DNA from: Plantactinospora alkalitolerans
GTDB lineage: Bacteria; Actinomycetota; Actinomycetes; Mycobacteriales; Micromonosporaceae
NCBI RefSeq assembly: GCF_015690345.1
Contig: NZ_JADPUN010000177.1
Location: 16,203 to 80,202, forward strand
DNA length: 64,000 nt
Reading direction: 5' to 3'
A program made the translations under genes and the position numbers. The notes below the pieces were generated by a model. It had not been told where the DNA came from. It searched no databases and saw only the letters and a list, made by a program, of their open reading frames with translations. Positions 1-7,831 of this stretch are shown in pieces (position 1 is the first letter of the stretch; each line of letters starts with the position of its first letter).

Positions 1-1269
1 CCGGTCCAGCACCTCGGCGACCTTCCGCCGGACCACCGGCAGCTCGCGGACGCTGGTCCGGTACGCCGCCGTGGCGAGCAGGCCGAGAAAGCGTCGCTCT
101 CCCACCACATCGCCGGCTTCGTTGAAGACCTTGAAACCGATGTAGTCCAGGTACGCGGACCGGTGCACGGTGGCCCGGGAGTTCGCCTTGGTGATGATGA
201 GCAGGCGCTTCTCCGTCACCTTCTGGTGCGCCTCCGGCGTCATGGAGGACAGTGCCCTCGGCACCGTCGAGTCCTGACGCAGGATGCCGAGTCCGGTGCC
301 GAGGACCGCCTCCAGCGCCTTCTCACCGCCGGAGACCTCGACCAGCCGGTACTCGCGGTAACCGAGGAAGGTGAAGTGTTCGTGCGCGAGCCAGCGCAGC
401 AGTTCCACCGAGTCCGTGATGTCCTTCTCCGGCACCGGTGGGCGGTTCTCCGCGGTGCGGGCCGCGGCCAACTCGTCGGCGAGCGCCAGGGCCCGCTGCC
501 GCATTTTCGGCCAGTCTTCCACCGCCTCGCGTACGTCGGTGAGCACCCGCTGCAACTCGGCCCGCAATCGGTCCCGGTCCGCCGCACCGCGGACAGGATC
601 GATCTCTATTCGCATCCAGCTCTCGACGATGTCGCCGTCGATCGCGTCGTCGGGTTCGACGTCGGCGGCGACCTCGGTCAACCTGCCGAGCGGCTCGCGG
701 CGGACCACCACGAGCGGATGAACCAGCATGTGTACGTCGAGGTGGTGACCGGTGAGCAGGGCGGTGATCGAATCCACCAGGAAGGGCATATCGTCCGTGA
801 CGATCTCGATCACGGTGTGCTGCTGGTCCGGAACCGGCTCGTGGATCCGGATCTTCAACTCGCCCGGCACCCGCTGCTCGGCCAGCTCCCGATGAGCCCG
901 CGCCGCGGTCAGCATCTCCTCGGCGGTGAACCCGATCAGCTCCTCGTCCGGCGCGAACCGCCAGAACCGGTCGACAAGCGTCGCCGCGTCGTGGTCGTTC
1001 CCGGCCAGCGTGACCGCCTGGGCGACGAGGCGCTCCGCGTTCGGCACCGGCTCGTCGAGGTCCGCGTCCTCCACGTCGTCCGCCAGCGCCTCCGGTGGCA
1101 GCCCCAGGTCGTAGAGAGTGTCGATGCTGGCTCCCGGTACGCCGGTCACGCCGGATGCGAGTCGAGAGCCGACCCCGTCATCGTCGACCGCCGTGTCGTA
1201 GCTGTCATCTCGGTCGGCATAAGCCGGCCGGAGATCGGGTTCCGGTTTGATCGCCGGACGCCGGTCCAT
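1..1269 (-). CDS. NAD-glutamate dehydrogenase, N-terminal part (continues beyond window)
   Basis: Large cytoplasmic NAD-specific glutamate dehydrogenase, which deaminates glutamate to 2-oxoglutarate and ammonia. The family is about 1,600 residues long; only the first 423 codons lie here and the frame is open to the window edge. The translation shows the family's N-terminal regulatory ACT-like region, with DDMPFLVDSITALL at residues 159-172 and HFTFLGYREY near residue 300. The catalytic domain is off-window. The ATG at 1269 has GAGGGGAG just upstream. The opposite strand is open over the same stretch but shows no recognisable protein. The first 50 residues are acidic and low in complexity. Confidence in the family is high from the conserved blocks. 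Confidence 0.9.
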   Translation of the reverse strand, partial: MDRRPAIKPEPDLRPAYADRDDSYDTAVDDDGVGSRLASGVTGVPGASIDTLYDLGLPPEALADDVEDADLDEPVPNAERLVAQAVTLAGNDHDAATLVDRFWRFAPDEELIGFTAEEMLTAARAHRELAEQRVPGELKIRIHEPVPDQQHTVIEIVTDDMPFLVDSITALLTGHHLDVHMLVHPLVVVRREPLGRLTEVAADVEPDDAIDGDIVESWMRIEIDPVRGAADRDRLRAELQRVLTDVREAVEDWPKMRQRALALADELAAARTAENRPPVPEKDITDSVELLRWLAHEHFTFLGYREYRLVEVSGGEKALEAVLGTGLGILRQDSTVPRALSSMTPEAHQKVTEKRLLIITKANSRATVHRSAYLDYIGFKVFNEAGDVVGERRFLGLLATAAYRTSVRELPVVRRKVAEVLDR

Positions 1270-1678
1270 CGTGCAACTCCCCTCGACCCACCACGCCGTG
1301 GGTCACTCTCCGCCAGACTAGGCCCTGCCGACGCACCCCTCTATCGGCGGACGGTCAGCCGGACGTCGGATCCGGACTCTGTCCTTTCACCTGTTGCGGG
1401 TAATCGACACGCCCGCCTCGGAGTACCCACGCTTCCCCTGCCTTCACCCGATTCACCGCATCCCCTCACCGAACCACCACATCCGCGGCCCGGCCACCGC
1501 GTTCCGCCGTACCCTCCACGACAACGCCGGGACCAGCATCGGAGGGCACCGAAAGGGACGTACGGGCCGGAGGGGCATCCCCGGCACCAGGGCACCCGCC
1601 GAACGGACCCGCGTACTACCGTCAAGCTGCCGCCGGAGGAGTTCACGGCGGTGCGCCGATCTGGAAGGTAACCGCAGC
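1270..1678. other. 409-bp intergenic region between divergent genes
   Basis: Separates the leftward glutamate dehydrogenase from the rightward penicillin-binding protein gene. Frames running through it show no recognisable protein and no good ribosome-binding site. An upstream in-frame ATG at 1394 would extend the penicillin-binding protein by 95 residues, but it has no Shine-Dalgarno sequence and would hide the lipoprotein signal. Apart from the inverted repeat at 1285-1304 I see no structure. Confidence 0.6.
1285..1304. promoter_or_regulatory. Inverted repeat in the glutamate dehydrogenase leader
   Basis: Perfect 7-bp arms GACCCAC/GTGGGTC with a 6-nt centre, ending 16 nt before the dehydrogenase start codon. 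A TAGTCT hexamer on the minus strand (1317-1322) could be a -10 element, so the repeat would be at the start of the transcript or be an operator. No factor can be named. Confidence 0.3.
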
Positions 1679-3649
1679 ATGGGCTCTCCGTATCCATCCC
1701 TCCGCCACCACGGCCGGCGAACCGCCCCTCGCCAGGTGGTCGGTGCGGTCGTCGGACTACTGCTCGTCACCGGAGCCCTGGTCGGCTGTTCCGGGTCGGA
1801 CGGCCCGGAACGGGCCGTGGACGCCTTTATCGCCGGCTGGCGGGGCGGCGACCTCAACAAGGTCGGTTTCCGGGACCCGGCCGGCGGGCGCATACCGGCG
1901 ACCGACGTGGCCGACGAGATCAGGGAACTCTCCGGCGACCTGGCCAAGACGCCACCGGCGCTCCGCCGGGAGGGCGAGGCGAAGATCACAGCAGACACCG
2001 CGACCGTGACGGTACGGGTGGACTGGACACTTCCGGATAACACGCACTGGACGTACCCGTCGGAGATCCACCTCAAGCGTGGCAATGATGACGATTGGCA
2101 GGTGCTCTGGGAGCCCAAGGTGGTCGAGCCGAAGCTCACCAGCGGCGATCAGCTCGCCCTGCGCCGGCTCCCCGCCAAGCGGGCCCAGGTGACCGACGGC
2201 GCGGGCAACGGCATCGTGCTGCCCCGGCCGGTGGTCGTCGTTGGCGTGCAGCCCGGTGAGGTGTCCAACGTACCGGCGCTGGTACGCGACCTGGACCGGG
2301 CGTTCAAGGCGATCCGTCCGCCGATCACCCCGGCCATCGACCTATCCGACCTGCCGAAACGGTTGAGCGAGGCGAAACCGGACGCCTTCGTCGACATCGT
2401 CAGCCTGCGCCGGGACGCGTACCTCCAGATCAAGTCCCGCATCTACGACCTGCCGGGAACGAAGTTCCGGGACGAGCAGCGCGAGCTGGCACCGTACCGG
2501 GGCTTCGCCGCAGCCCTGCTCGGCTCGGTCGATCCGGTGCAGGCCGCCGACCTGGAGGCCAACCCCGGCTTGTTCTCCGACGGTGACGTGGTCGGCCACG
2601 GTGGACTCCAGGGCCGCTACGACAAGCAACTGCGGGGTGGAACCGGGATCAGCGTGATCATCACCAGCAAGCGGCCGGACGGTTCCGTGACCCCGACCGG
2701 CACCGAGGCGTTCCGCCGCGAACCGGCGGCCGGCATCCCGCTGAAGACCACCCTCGACGTGCGGGTGCAGAGCGCCGCCGACCGTGCCGTGGAGGCGGAG
2801 AAGCGCCGGAGCGCCCTGGTCGCGGTACGGATCAGCGACGGCGCGGTGCTCGCGGCGGCCAACGGTGGCAGCGCCGAGAACCTCGCCTTCACCGCCCAGG
2901 TACCGCCGGGCTCGACCTTCAAGATGGTCAGCACGCTCGGTCTGCTCGACGCGGGCGCGGTCACCCTCGACGGTCCGGTCGCCTGCCCGAAGACCTTCAC
3001 CGTGGAGGGACGTTCGTTCAAGAACTCCGACTCCTTCGAACTCGGCACGGTGCCGTTCCGGACCGACTTCGCCAAGTCCTGCAACACGGCCTTCGCCGCG
3101 CTCGCTCCCAAGCTGGGCCCGGACGGGCTGGCCAACGCGGGCCGGAGCCTCGGTCTGGAGGGCACCTGGCAGCTCGGGGTCGACGCGTTCACCGGCAAGG
3201 TCTCGGCCGGCGGCTCGGCCGCCGAACGGGCCGCAGCCGCCTTCGGTCAGGGGACCACGCTGGTCAGCCCGCTGAGCCTGGCGGCGGCCACCGCCGGGGT
3301 GGCCCGGGGCCAGTGGCAGCAGCCGAAACTGGTGGTGGAGCCGAACCCGGGCCAGGCCGCGCCACCCGGTCCGCAACTTCAGGCCGGTTCGGTCGAACCG
3401 CTGCGCACGATGATGCGCGAGGTGGTCACCTCGGGGACCGGTTCGGCGCTGAAGGACGTGCCGGGCAAGCCGGTGTACGGCAAGACCGGCACCGCCGAGT
3501 ACGACGACAATCCGGCACACACCCACGCCTGGTTCGTGGGCTGGCAGGGAGACGTCGCGTTCGCGGTCTTCGTCGAGAAGGGCGGAGCGAGTACGGCCAC
3601 CGCCGTGCCGATCGCCGAGCGCTTCCTGCGCAGTCTGGCCGCCCGGTAA
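1679..3649 (+). CDS. Penicillin-binding protein, NTF2-like (MecA-N) domain plus transpeptidase, lipoprotein
   Basis: Class B-type penicillin-binding protein of 656 residues that would cross-link peptidoglycan on the outer face of the membrane. The N-terminus has a basic stretch, a hydrophobic run and a lipobox LVGC with Cys37, so a lipid anchor is predicted. An NTF2-like MecA-N domain follows at about 40-160, then a dimerisation region, then the transpeptidase domain from about 375. All three active-site motifs are intact: STFK at Ser412, SCN at Ser467 and KTG at Lys602. The ATG at 1679 is preferred over upstream starts because GGAAGG lies about 12 nt before it and it places the signal at the N-terminus. 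It appears monocistronic, with a strong hairpin downstream. Proteins of this layout include intrinsically beta-lactam-tolerant enzymes, but that is not shown here. Confidence 0.93.
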   Translation: MGSPYPSLRHHGRRTAPRQVVGAVVGLLLVTGALVGCSGSDGPERAVDAFIAGWRGGDLNKVGFRDPAGGRIPATDVADEIRELSGDLAKTPPALRREGEAKITADTATVTVRVDWTLPDNTHWTYPSEIHLKRGNDDDWQVLWEPKVVEPKLTSGDQLALRRLPAKRAQVTDGAGNGIVLPRPVVVVGVQPGEVSNVPALVRDLDRAFKAIRPPITPAIDLSDLPKRLSEAKPDAFVDIVSLRRDAYLQIKSRIYDLPGTKFRDEQRELAPYRGFAAALLGSVDPVQAADLEANPGLFSDGDVVGHGGLQGRYDKQLRGGTGISVIITSKRPDGSVTPTGTEAFRREPAAGIPLKTTLDVRVQSAADRAVEAEKRRSALVAVRISDGAVLAAANGGSAENLAFTAQVPPGSTFKMVSTLGLLDAGAVTLDGPVACPKTFTVEGRSFKNSDSFELGTVPFRTDFAKSCNTAFAALAPKLGPDGLANAGRSLGLEGTWQLGVDAFTGKVSAGGSAAERAAAAFGQGTTLVSPLSLAAATAGVARGQWQQPKLVVEPNPGQAAPPGPQLQAGSVEPLRTMMREVVTSGTGSALKDVPGKPVYGKTGTAEYDDNPAHTHAWFVGWQGDVAFAVFVEKGGASTATAVPIAERFLRSLAAR

Positions 3650-3675
3650 CCGCGTCCGGTCTCCGGACCGGGCTC

Positions 3676-3712
3676 GGGGCGGCCGACGGGGAACTTTCCC
3701 GTCGGCCGCCCC
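3676..3712. terminator. Hairpin between convergent penicillin-binding protein and TM2 genes
   Basis: Perfect 15-bp stem (GGGGCGGCCGACGGG and its complement) around a 7-nt loop, 27 nt after the penicillin-binding protein stop codon. There is no T-tract, as is common for actinobacterial terminators. It lies between convergent genes and could act in both directions. Confidence 0.8.
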
Positions 3713-3748
3713 GGTGTCAGGCCTTCACCAGCAGCAGTGGACCGCTGG

Positions 3749-3982
3749 TCAGCGGGCCAGCGCCAGACCTTCCTTGTCGGTGAACTTGCCGATCAGGATC
3801 ATGATGAAGTCGATCAGCACCCAGACGCCGAGCCCACCGAAGGTCAGGATCATGAGAACGCCGGTGCCGATCTTGCCGACGTAGAACCGGTGCACCCCGA
3901 ACCCGCCGAGGAAGAAGCAGAGCAGCACCGCGACGAGCCAGGACCGGGTCCCGACGCCAGCACCGGTAGTGGTTGTGGACAT
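3749..3982 (-). CDS. TM2 domain-containing small membrane protein
   Basis: Protein of 77 residues, nearly all of it a TM2 domain: two hydrophobic helices (about residues 14-32 and 41-60) joined by the diagnostic GVHRFYVGK turn. The function of bacterial TM2 proteins is not established. The ATG at 3982 follows GAAGGG and puts a short polar Ser/Thr-rich tail before helix 1; an upstream start at 4045 would only add a basic non-conserved segment. The gene stands alone on the minus strand, downstream of the TetR gene with a hairpin between them. Confidence 0.85.
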   Translation of the reverse strand: MSTTTTGAGVGTRSWLVAVLLCFFLGGFGVHRFYVGKIGTGVLMILTFGGLGVWVLIDFIMILIGKFTDKEGLALAR

Positions 3983-4038
3983 GTTTATTCCCTTCAGGAC
4001 ACACAGGCTGATTGCGCGCGCCGGAGGACGGCGCGACT

Positions 4039-4071
4039 CGTCCACGCCAAGGGGGTTTTCCGGCGTGGACG
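4039..4071. terminator. Hairpin downstream of the TetR gene
   Basis: Perfect 10-bp arms CGTCCACGCC/GGCGTGGACG with a 13-nt loop, about 70 nt past the TetR stop codon and 57 nt before the TM2 start on the same strand. Either a terminator for the regulator or a leader structure of the TM2 gene; the first is more likely. Confidence 0.5.
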
Positions 4072-4138
4072 GCGATCGCGCACACTACCGCAACAGGCGC
4101 GGTCATGTTGTCCCTGAGCTGGGGTCCGAGCAGGGACG

Positions 4139-4732
4139 TTACGGGGCGACGGGCCGAGGCAGGCTCGCGACGAACATCGCGATCAGTTGCTCGTACGTCT
4201 CGTCCAGATCCTCCGGTAGGCCGAAGCCGCCCCCGGCCTCGATCGAGACGAAACCGTGCGCGATGGACCGGGCACACCTCGTGGCGTGGATCGCCCCCGA
4301 ATCCGTGAGCCCGTATCCGCGCAGGGTGGCGAGGAAGACCTGCAACAGCCGGGTGCCGGCGGCCACCATCACCGGGTTGTGCAACGGGTCGGGGGGCAGC
4401 GCGGCATAGCGGGCGGGATGGTCCCGTACGTAATCGCGGTAGCCGCGCATCAGCACCGCCACCGCCTCGTCCCCACTGCGGCCCATCGCCGCCGCCGTGA
4501 ACCGCTCGGTCATCTCGTCCATCACCCGCGCGCCGACCAGCATCCGCAGCTCGGCGAGTCCTGCGACGTGCTTGTAGAGCGACGGCGGCGCGACCCCGGT
4601 ACGCCCGGCGACCGCCGCCAGGGTCAGCGCCTCCGCGCCCTGCTCGTCGATGACGGCCAGCGCGGCGTCCACGACCGCCGTGGTGGACAATCCGGCCCTA
4701 GGCACCGCTTCGTCCGGCAGGGACTCGAACAC
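4139..4732 (-). CDS. TetR/AcrR family transcriptional regulator
   Basis: DNA-binding repressor of 197 residues. The N-terminal helix-turn-helix occupies about residues 16-60 and carries the usual TetR pattern (LAAVAGRTGVAPPSLYKHV). The rest is the helical ligand and dimerisation domain, of the WHG-like type. The only supported start is the GTG at 4732; it lacks a strong Shine-Dalgarno sequence. A 19-bp palindrome (4744-4762) lies 11 bp upstream of the start, which is what autorepression would look like. The divergent side has no target gene, since the arginase gene upstream runs in the same direction, so its regulon is unknown. Confidence 0.88.
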   Translation of the reverse strand: MFESLPDEAVPRAGLSTTAVVDAALAVIDEQGAEALTLAAVAGRTGVAPPSLYKHVAGLAELRMLVGARVMDEMTERFTAAAMGRSGDEAVAVLMRGYRDYVRDHPARYAALPPDPLHNPVMVAAGTRLLQVFLATLRGYGLTDSGAIHATRCARSIAHGFVSIEAGGGFGLPEDLDETYEQLIAMFVASLPRPVAP

Positions 4733-4743
4733 GGCGGGTCACC

Positions 4744-4762
4744 CGGCTATTGCTCATAGCCG
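4744..4762. promoter_or_regulatory. Palindromic operator candidate for the TetR protein
   Basis: CGGCTAT-TGCTC-ATAGCCG: perfect 7-bp arms with a 5-bp centre directly upstream of the regulator's GTG. The size and position are typical of a TetR operator. That the adjacent regulator binds it is an inference. Confidence 0.5.
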
Positions 4763-4828
4763 CAAAGCTATTCACCACTACCACCACCTGTCAACCGACC
4801 GCGACCTCCGCCCCACCGACTCCAGACC

Positions 4829-4880
4829 TTGACGACCTGTTGTTGCTCGAACAACCGCGGTGACGACAACAGGTCGTCAA
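4829..4880. terminator. Long inverted repeat downstream of the arginase-family gene
   Basis: Perfect 15-bp arms (TTGACGACCTGTTGT and its complement) separated by 22 nt. A second smaller palindrome TTGTT-GCTCG-AACAA (4840-4854) overlaps the left arm, so two alternative folds are possible. It lies about 90 nt after the arginase stop codon and 97 nt before the TetR start. Probably a terminator; the nested palindromes could also be a protein-binding site. Confidence 0.5.
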
Positions 4881-4966
4881 CATCTACGACAAACCGTCGA
4901 GGTTGACGTGGAACTCGAGCCGGTTGCCCGCCGGGGAGCCGGCTGGGCACCCTGAAGCGCGGCCAG

Positions 4967-6721
4967 TCAGGCGATCTCCGCAGCCGACCCGGTCTCCGGA
5001 CCTGGCGTCGGCGACTCCCGATCCGGCCCACCGATCCCCGGCACGGAATCATCGGCCGGCAGCACACCGGCCGACGGAGTCTCGGCGGGCCGCAGGCCCG
5101 TGGCTGGCGAGGAGTGGCGCCGTAGCCGTCCCGGGCCCGCCGACGCGGGCGGGCCGACCGCCTCGGACCAGCGGGCGGACAGGTCGCGAGGCTCGGGCCG
5201 TCGGGAGTTGACGCTGGTCGACTCGTCCCGGCCGAACGACGCGGCACCGTCGAACGACGCGCCCCGATCGGATGCCTCAAGGCCCTCGGGCAGCCCAACA
5301 CCCTCGGGCAACTCGACACTCGCGGGCAGCCCAGCACGGGCAGACGACTCAGCCCGATCGAACGACTCAGCCCGATCGAACGACTCAGCCCGGTCGGACG
5401 ACTCAGCCCGATCGGACGACTCAGCAGGGTCGGCGGCGACCGGGGCGCGGCGGTCAGACCCTGGTCCGACCGCCTGCACCAAAGGCTCGTCCGACACCGG
5501 AATCAGGGACGGGACCGGGGTCGGGGTCGGGACCGGGGACGACACCGGAATCAGGGGCGACACCGGAATCAGGGGCGACACCGGAATCGGGGCCGGGTCC
5601 GGAATCGGGGCCGGGACCGCGCCCAGGGCGGCCGCCGCCGACGAGGGCTGGGCGAAGGCAGACATCCCGAGCGGCGGGACGCCCCGCGGCGCGACCGTGG
5701 ACACGGTGGGCTGCCTGGCCGGCGGGACCGCCCGGGGTCCGGGCATCGCCGTCGGACCGCGCTCGGTTCCGGCTGACCGGGTCGACACGAGCCGCGGCGG
5801 GACCGCGTCCGGGGCGGCGACCGGAGCCAGACCGGCGACCAACGTACCGACGATCTCGGCGGCGTACGAGCCGGTCGGGTCGTAGTCGGGGTCGAAGACC
5901 GTGACCTCCACCCCCAGACAGTGCGGGGTGTCGACCAGGCCCGCCAACAGCAGCTCCAACTCGGCGAACGCGATCCCGCCCGGGTCCGGCGCGTCGACCG
6001 CCGGCATCACCGCCGGGTCGAGTACGTCGACGTCGACGTGCACCCAGTAGCCCGCGCAGTCGGTCAACTGGTCATGGGCCCACTGGGCGGTCCGGGCCGC
6101 CCCCTCGACCCGCAGCGCCGGTACCGGCCGGGTCACGATCCCGGCCGCCTGCAGGTCGAGTCGGTACTCGTCATGGGCCCGGATGCCGAGCACCACCACG
6201 TCGATGTCCCGAAAGTACGGCCGGCGTCCCTCGATCGCGGCCAGGTCGGCCTGTCCCCGCCCGGTGACCAGGGCCAGGTCCTCGCCGGCCGCCGCGCCGA
6301 CGTACGAGGCATTGCCCGGGTGCCGGAAGTCGGAATGGCCGTCCACGAAGACGAGGCCGATCCGACCGCCGACCGACTCGCCGAGCCGGTGCATCGCGAG
6401 CGCCGAACCGAGCAGGATGGAGCAGTCCCCGCCGAGCACCAGCGGGAACTCGCCCTGGTCGATGATCCCGCCGATCCGGTCGGCCAACTCCATCGAGTAG
6501 TCCGCGATCGCACCGGCATGGCACACCCCGTCCCCGGGACGCCAGTCGCCCGGGTCGTACCGGGACGGGGTGAGGCAGCCGGCGTCCCGGGCTCCCAGCC
6601 GGGCGATCAGCTCGTGGTCCCGCAGCGCGCCCGGTGCCTTGGCACAGCCCGGCACCGACGTGGAGGTCGGCGGACGCAGACCCAGGTTGGACGGAGCGTC
6701 CAGGACGGCGATCCGGCGCAT
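4967..6721 (-). CDS. Arginase/agmatinase/formiminoglutamase-family hydrolase with long repetitive C-terminal tail
   Basis: Protein of 584 residues. Residues 1-300 form an arginase-fold (ureohydrolase) domain with the dimanganese motifs DGHSDF (Asp127, His129, Asp131) and HVDVDVLDP (Asp230, Asp232). The first metal motif reads GGDCS, with Cys100 where most of the family has His. Residues 300-584 are a Pro/Ser/Ala-rich, probably disordered tail built partly from two 18-bp tandem repeats (runs of PVSPLI and of RAESSD type). The ATG at 6721 follows GGGAG. The usual family length is about 300 residues, so the tail is an addition with no visible domain. The substrate (arginine, agmatine, guanidinobutyrate or other) cannot be told. 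The gene stands alone, with the thioredoxin gene 63 bp upstream. Confidence 0.8.
   Translation of the reverse strand: MRRIAVLDAPSNLGLRPPTSTSVPGCAKAPGALRDHELIARLGARDAGCLTPSRYDPGDWRPGDGVCHAGAIADYSMELADRIGGIIDQGEFPLVLGGDCSILLGSALAMHRLGESVGGRIGLVFVDGHSDFRHPGNASYVGAAAGEDLALVTGRGQADLAAIEGRRPYFRDIDVVVLGIRAHDEYRLDLQAAGIVTRPVPALRVEGAARTAQWAHDQLTDCAGYWVHVDVDVLDPAVMPAVDAPDPGGIAFAELELLLAGLVDTPHCLGVEVTVFDPDYDPTGSYAAEIVGTLVAGLAPVAAPDAVPPRLVSTRSAGTERGPTAMPGPRAVPPARQPTVSTVAPRGVPPLGMSAFAQPSSAAAALGAVPAPIPDPAPIPVSPLIPVSPLIPVSSPVPTPTPVPSLIPVSDEPLVQAVGPGSDRRAPVAADPAESSDRAESSDRAESFDRAESFDRAESSARAGLPASVELPEGVGLPEGLEASDRGASFDGAASFGRDESTSVNSRRPEPRDLSARWSEAVGPPASAGPGRLRRHSSPATGLRPAETPSAGVLPADDSVPGIGGPDRESPTPGPETGSAAEIA
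5345..5433. repeat. 18-bp tandem repeat, about 5 copies, inside the arginase-family gene
   Basis: Unit CGACTCAGCCCGATCGAA: copies at 5345, 5363, 5381 and 5399 plus a decayed fifth at 5417. It is in frame and encodes a six-residue Arg-Ala-Glu-Ser-Ser/Phe-Asp repeat in the tail. Confidence 0.9.
5541..5594. repeat. 18-bp tandem repeat, 3 copies, inside the arginase-family gene
   Basis: Unit GACACCGGAATCAGGGGC at 5541, 5559 and 5577 (the third slightly changed), encoding IPVSPL repeats on the minus strand. It is a second, unrelated 18-bp array in the same tail. Confidence 0.9.
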
Positions 6722-6784
6722 AGTGTGCTCCCGTCCGGTATCGCGGCTGCCAGGCCGGCATGCGCGCTGCTCGTACTCACATTG

Positions 6785-7720
6785 TCAGAAGAGCGCGCGC
6801 GAGAGCGCCCGCCGGGCGCTGGCCACCGCAGGATCGTCCGGACCGGCGATGCTGAACAGGGACACCAGGTGCTGCCGGGTCGCCTCCCGGTCATCGCCGG
6901 CGGTCCGGCGGACCAGTTCGACCAGCCGGGCGTACGCCTGCTCCGCCTGGCCGCTGAGCACCTCGATGTCGGCGGCCAGTAGCTGCGCCGCGACGTCGTC
7001 CGGCGCCGAGTCGGCCACCGCGAGCGCTGCCGCCGGGTCCGCACCGCTCACCCGGCGGGCCAGCGCGACGTGCGCCAGGCCGGCCTCGGCCGCGGCGTCC
7101 GCCGGAGCATCCGACAGGATCTTCTTGTACGCCCGCTCGGCGGCGTCCAGGTCACCGCTGATCAGCGCCTCGTCGGCCTCGGTGAGCCGGGGGTCCTCCG
7201 GAGCCTCCACCGATACGCCACCGGCCTTGAGGACCGCGCCGATCCACTGCCGCAACTGCGCCTCGGGCACCACGCCGGAGAAGGCGTCGACCGGCTGGCC
7301 GCCCACCACCGCGTAGACCATCGGGATGCCCTGCACCCGGAACATCTGGGCGAGGCGGGGGTTGGCGTCGACGTCGACCTTGGCGAGCACCCATGCGCCG
7401 TCGCCCTCGACGGCCAGCCGCTCCAACACCGGAGAGAGCTGTTTGCAGGGCTCGCACCACTCGGCCCAGAAGTCGATCACCACGGGGGTGGTCAGGGAAC
7501 GTTCCAGCACCTCGGACTGGAAAGTGGCTTCGGTGACGTCGATCACCGAGACTCCACCCGCGCCCGCGGGAGGTGTGCTGGCCGGGGCCGCGCCCGGCGT
7601 GGCACGGCTGGCCGGCTGGGCGGAGGGTGCCGGCGTGGCGGGCGTCTGGGCGGCGCGCAGCGCGCCGAGGTCTACCGCGCCGCGGGTGAAGATCGACGAG
7701 GTGATCCGTGGGTCGCTCAT
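6785..7720 (-). CDS. Thioredoxin-domain co-chaperone with TPR tail (YbbN/CnoX type)
   Basis: Protein of 311 residues. A variable Ala/Pro-rich leader (1-57) is followed by a thioredoxin domain (about 58-165) with [10 protein letters not shown], so the active site is Cys89-Glu-Pro-Cys92 and redox-competent on paper. Tetratricopeptide-like helices occupy about 185-311. This is the YbbN/CnoX layout; in E. coli that protein holds oxidised clients for chaperones, though its own motif there lacks the redox pair. The start is the ATG at 7720, with little Shine-Dalgarno sequence. It is the first gene after the arginase gene on the same strand, but 63 bp separate them and no link is evident. Confidence 0.88.
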   Translation of the reverse strand: MSDPRITSSIFTRGAVDLGALRAAQTPATPAPSAQPASRATPGAAPASTPPAGAGGVSVIDVTEATFQSEVLERSLTTPVVIDFWAEWCEPCKQLSPVLERLAVEGDGAWVLAKVDVDANPRLAQMFRVQGIPMVYAVVGGQPVDAFSGVVPEAQLRQWIGAVLKAGGVSVEAPEDPRLTEADEALISGDLDAAERAYKKILSDAPADAAAEAGLAHVALARRVSGADPAAALAVADSAPDDVAAQLLAADIEVLSGQAEQAYARLVELVRRTAGDDREATRQHLVSLFSIAGPDDPAVASARRALSRALF

Positions 7721-7831
7721 GGTTGTCTAGTCTCGCACGCGACGCTGGCATCCCAGCCCAACCGCCACCGCCCGACAGTATCGACCGGGTCACCCATCCC
7801 AATACCGGCCGTCACCGGGCGCACCGCCGCG

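Noticed and set aside
163..1671. 502-codon open frame on the + strand over the glutamate dehydrogenase gene
   Set aside because: It is the complement of a strongly conserved enzyme; its translation is Arg/Pro-rich without any domain, as expected for antisense frames at this GC content.
5345..5594. CRISPR-like array
   Set aside because: Repeats of 18 bp are contiguous with no spacers, in frame within a gene.
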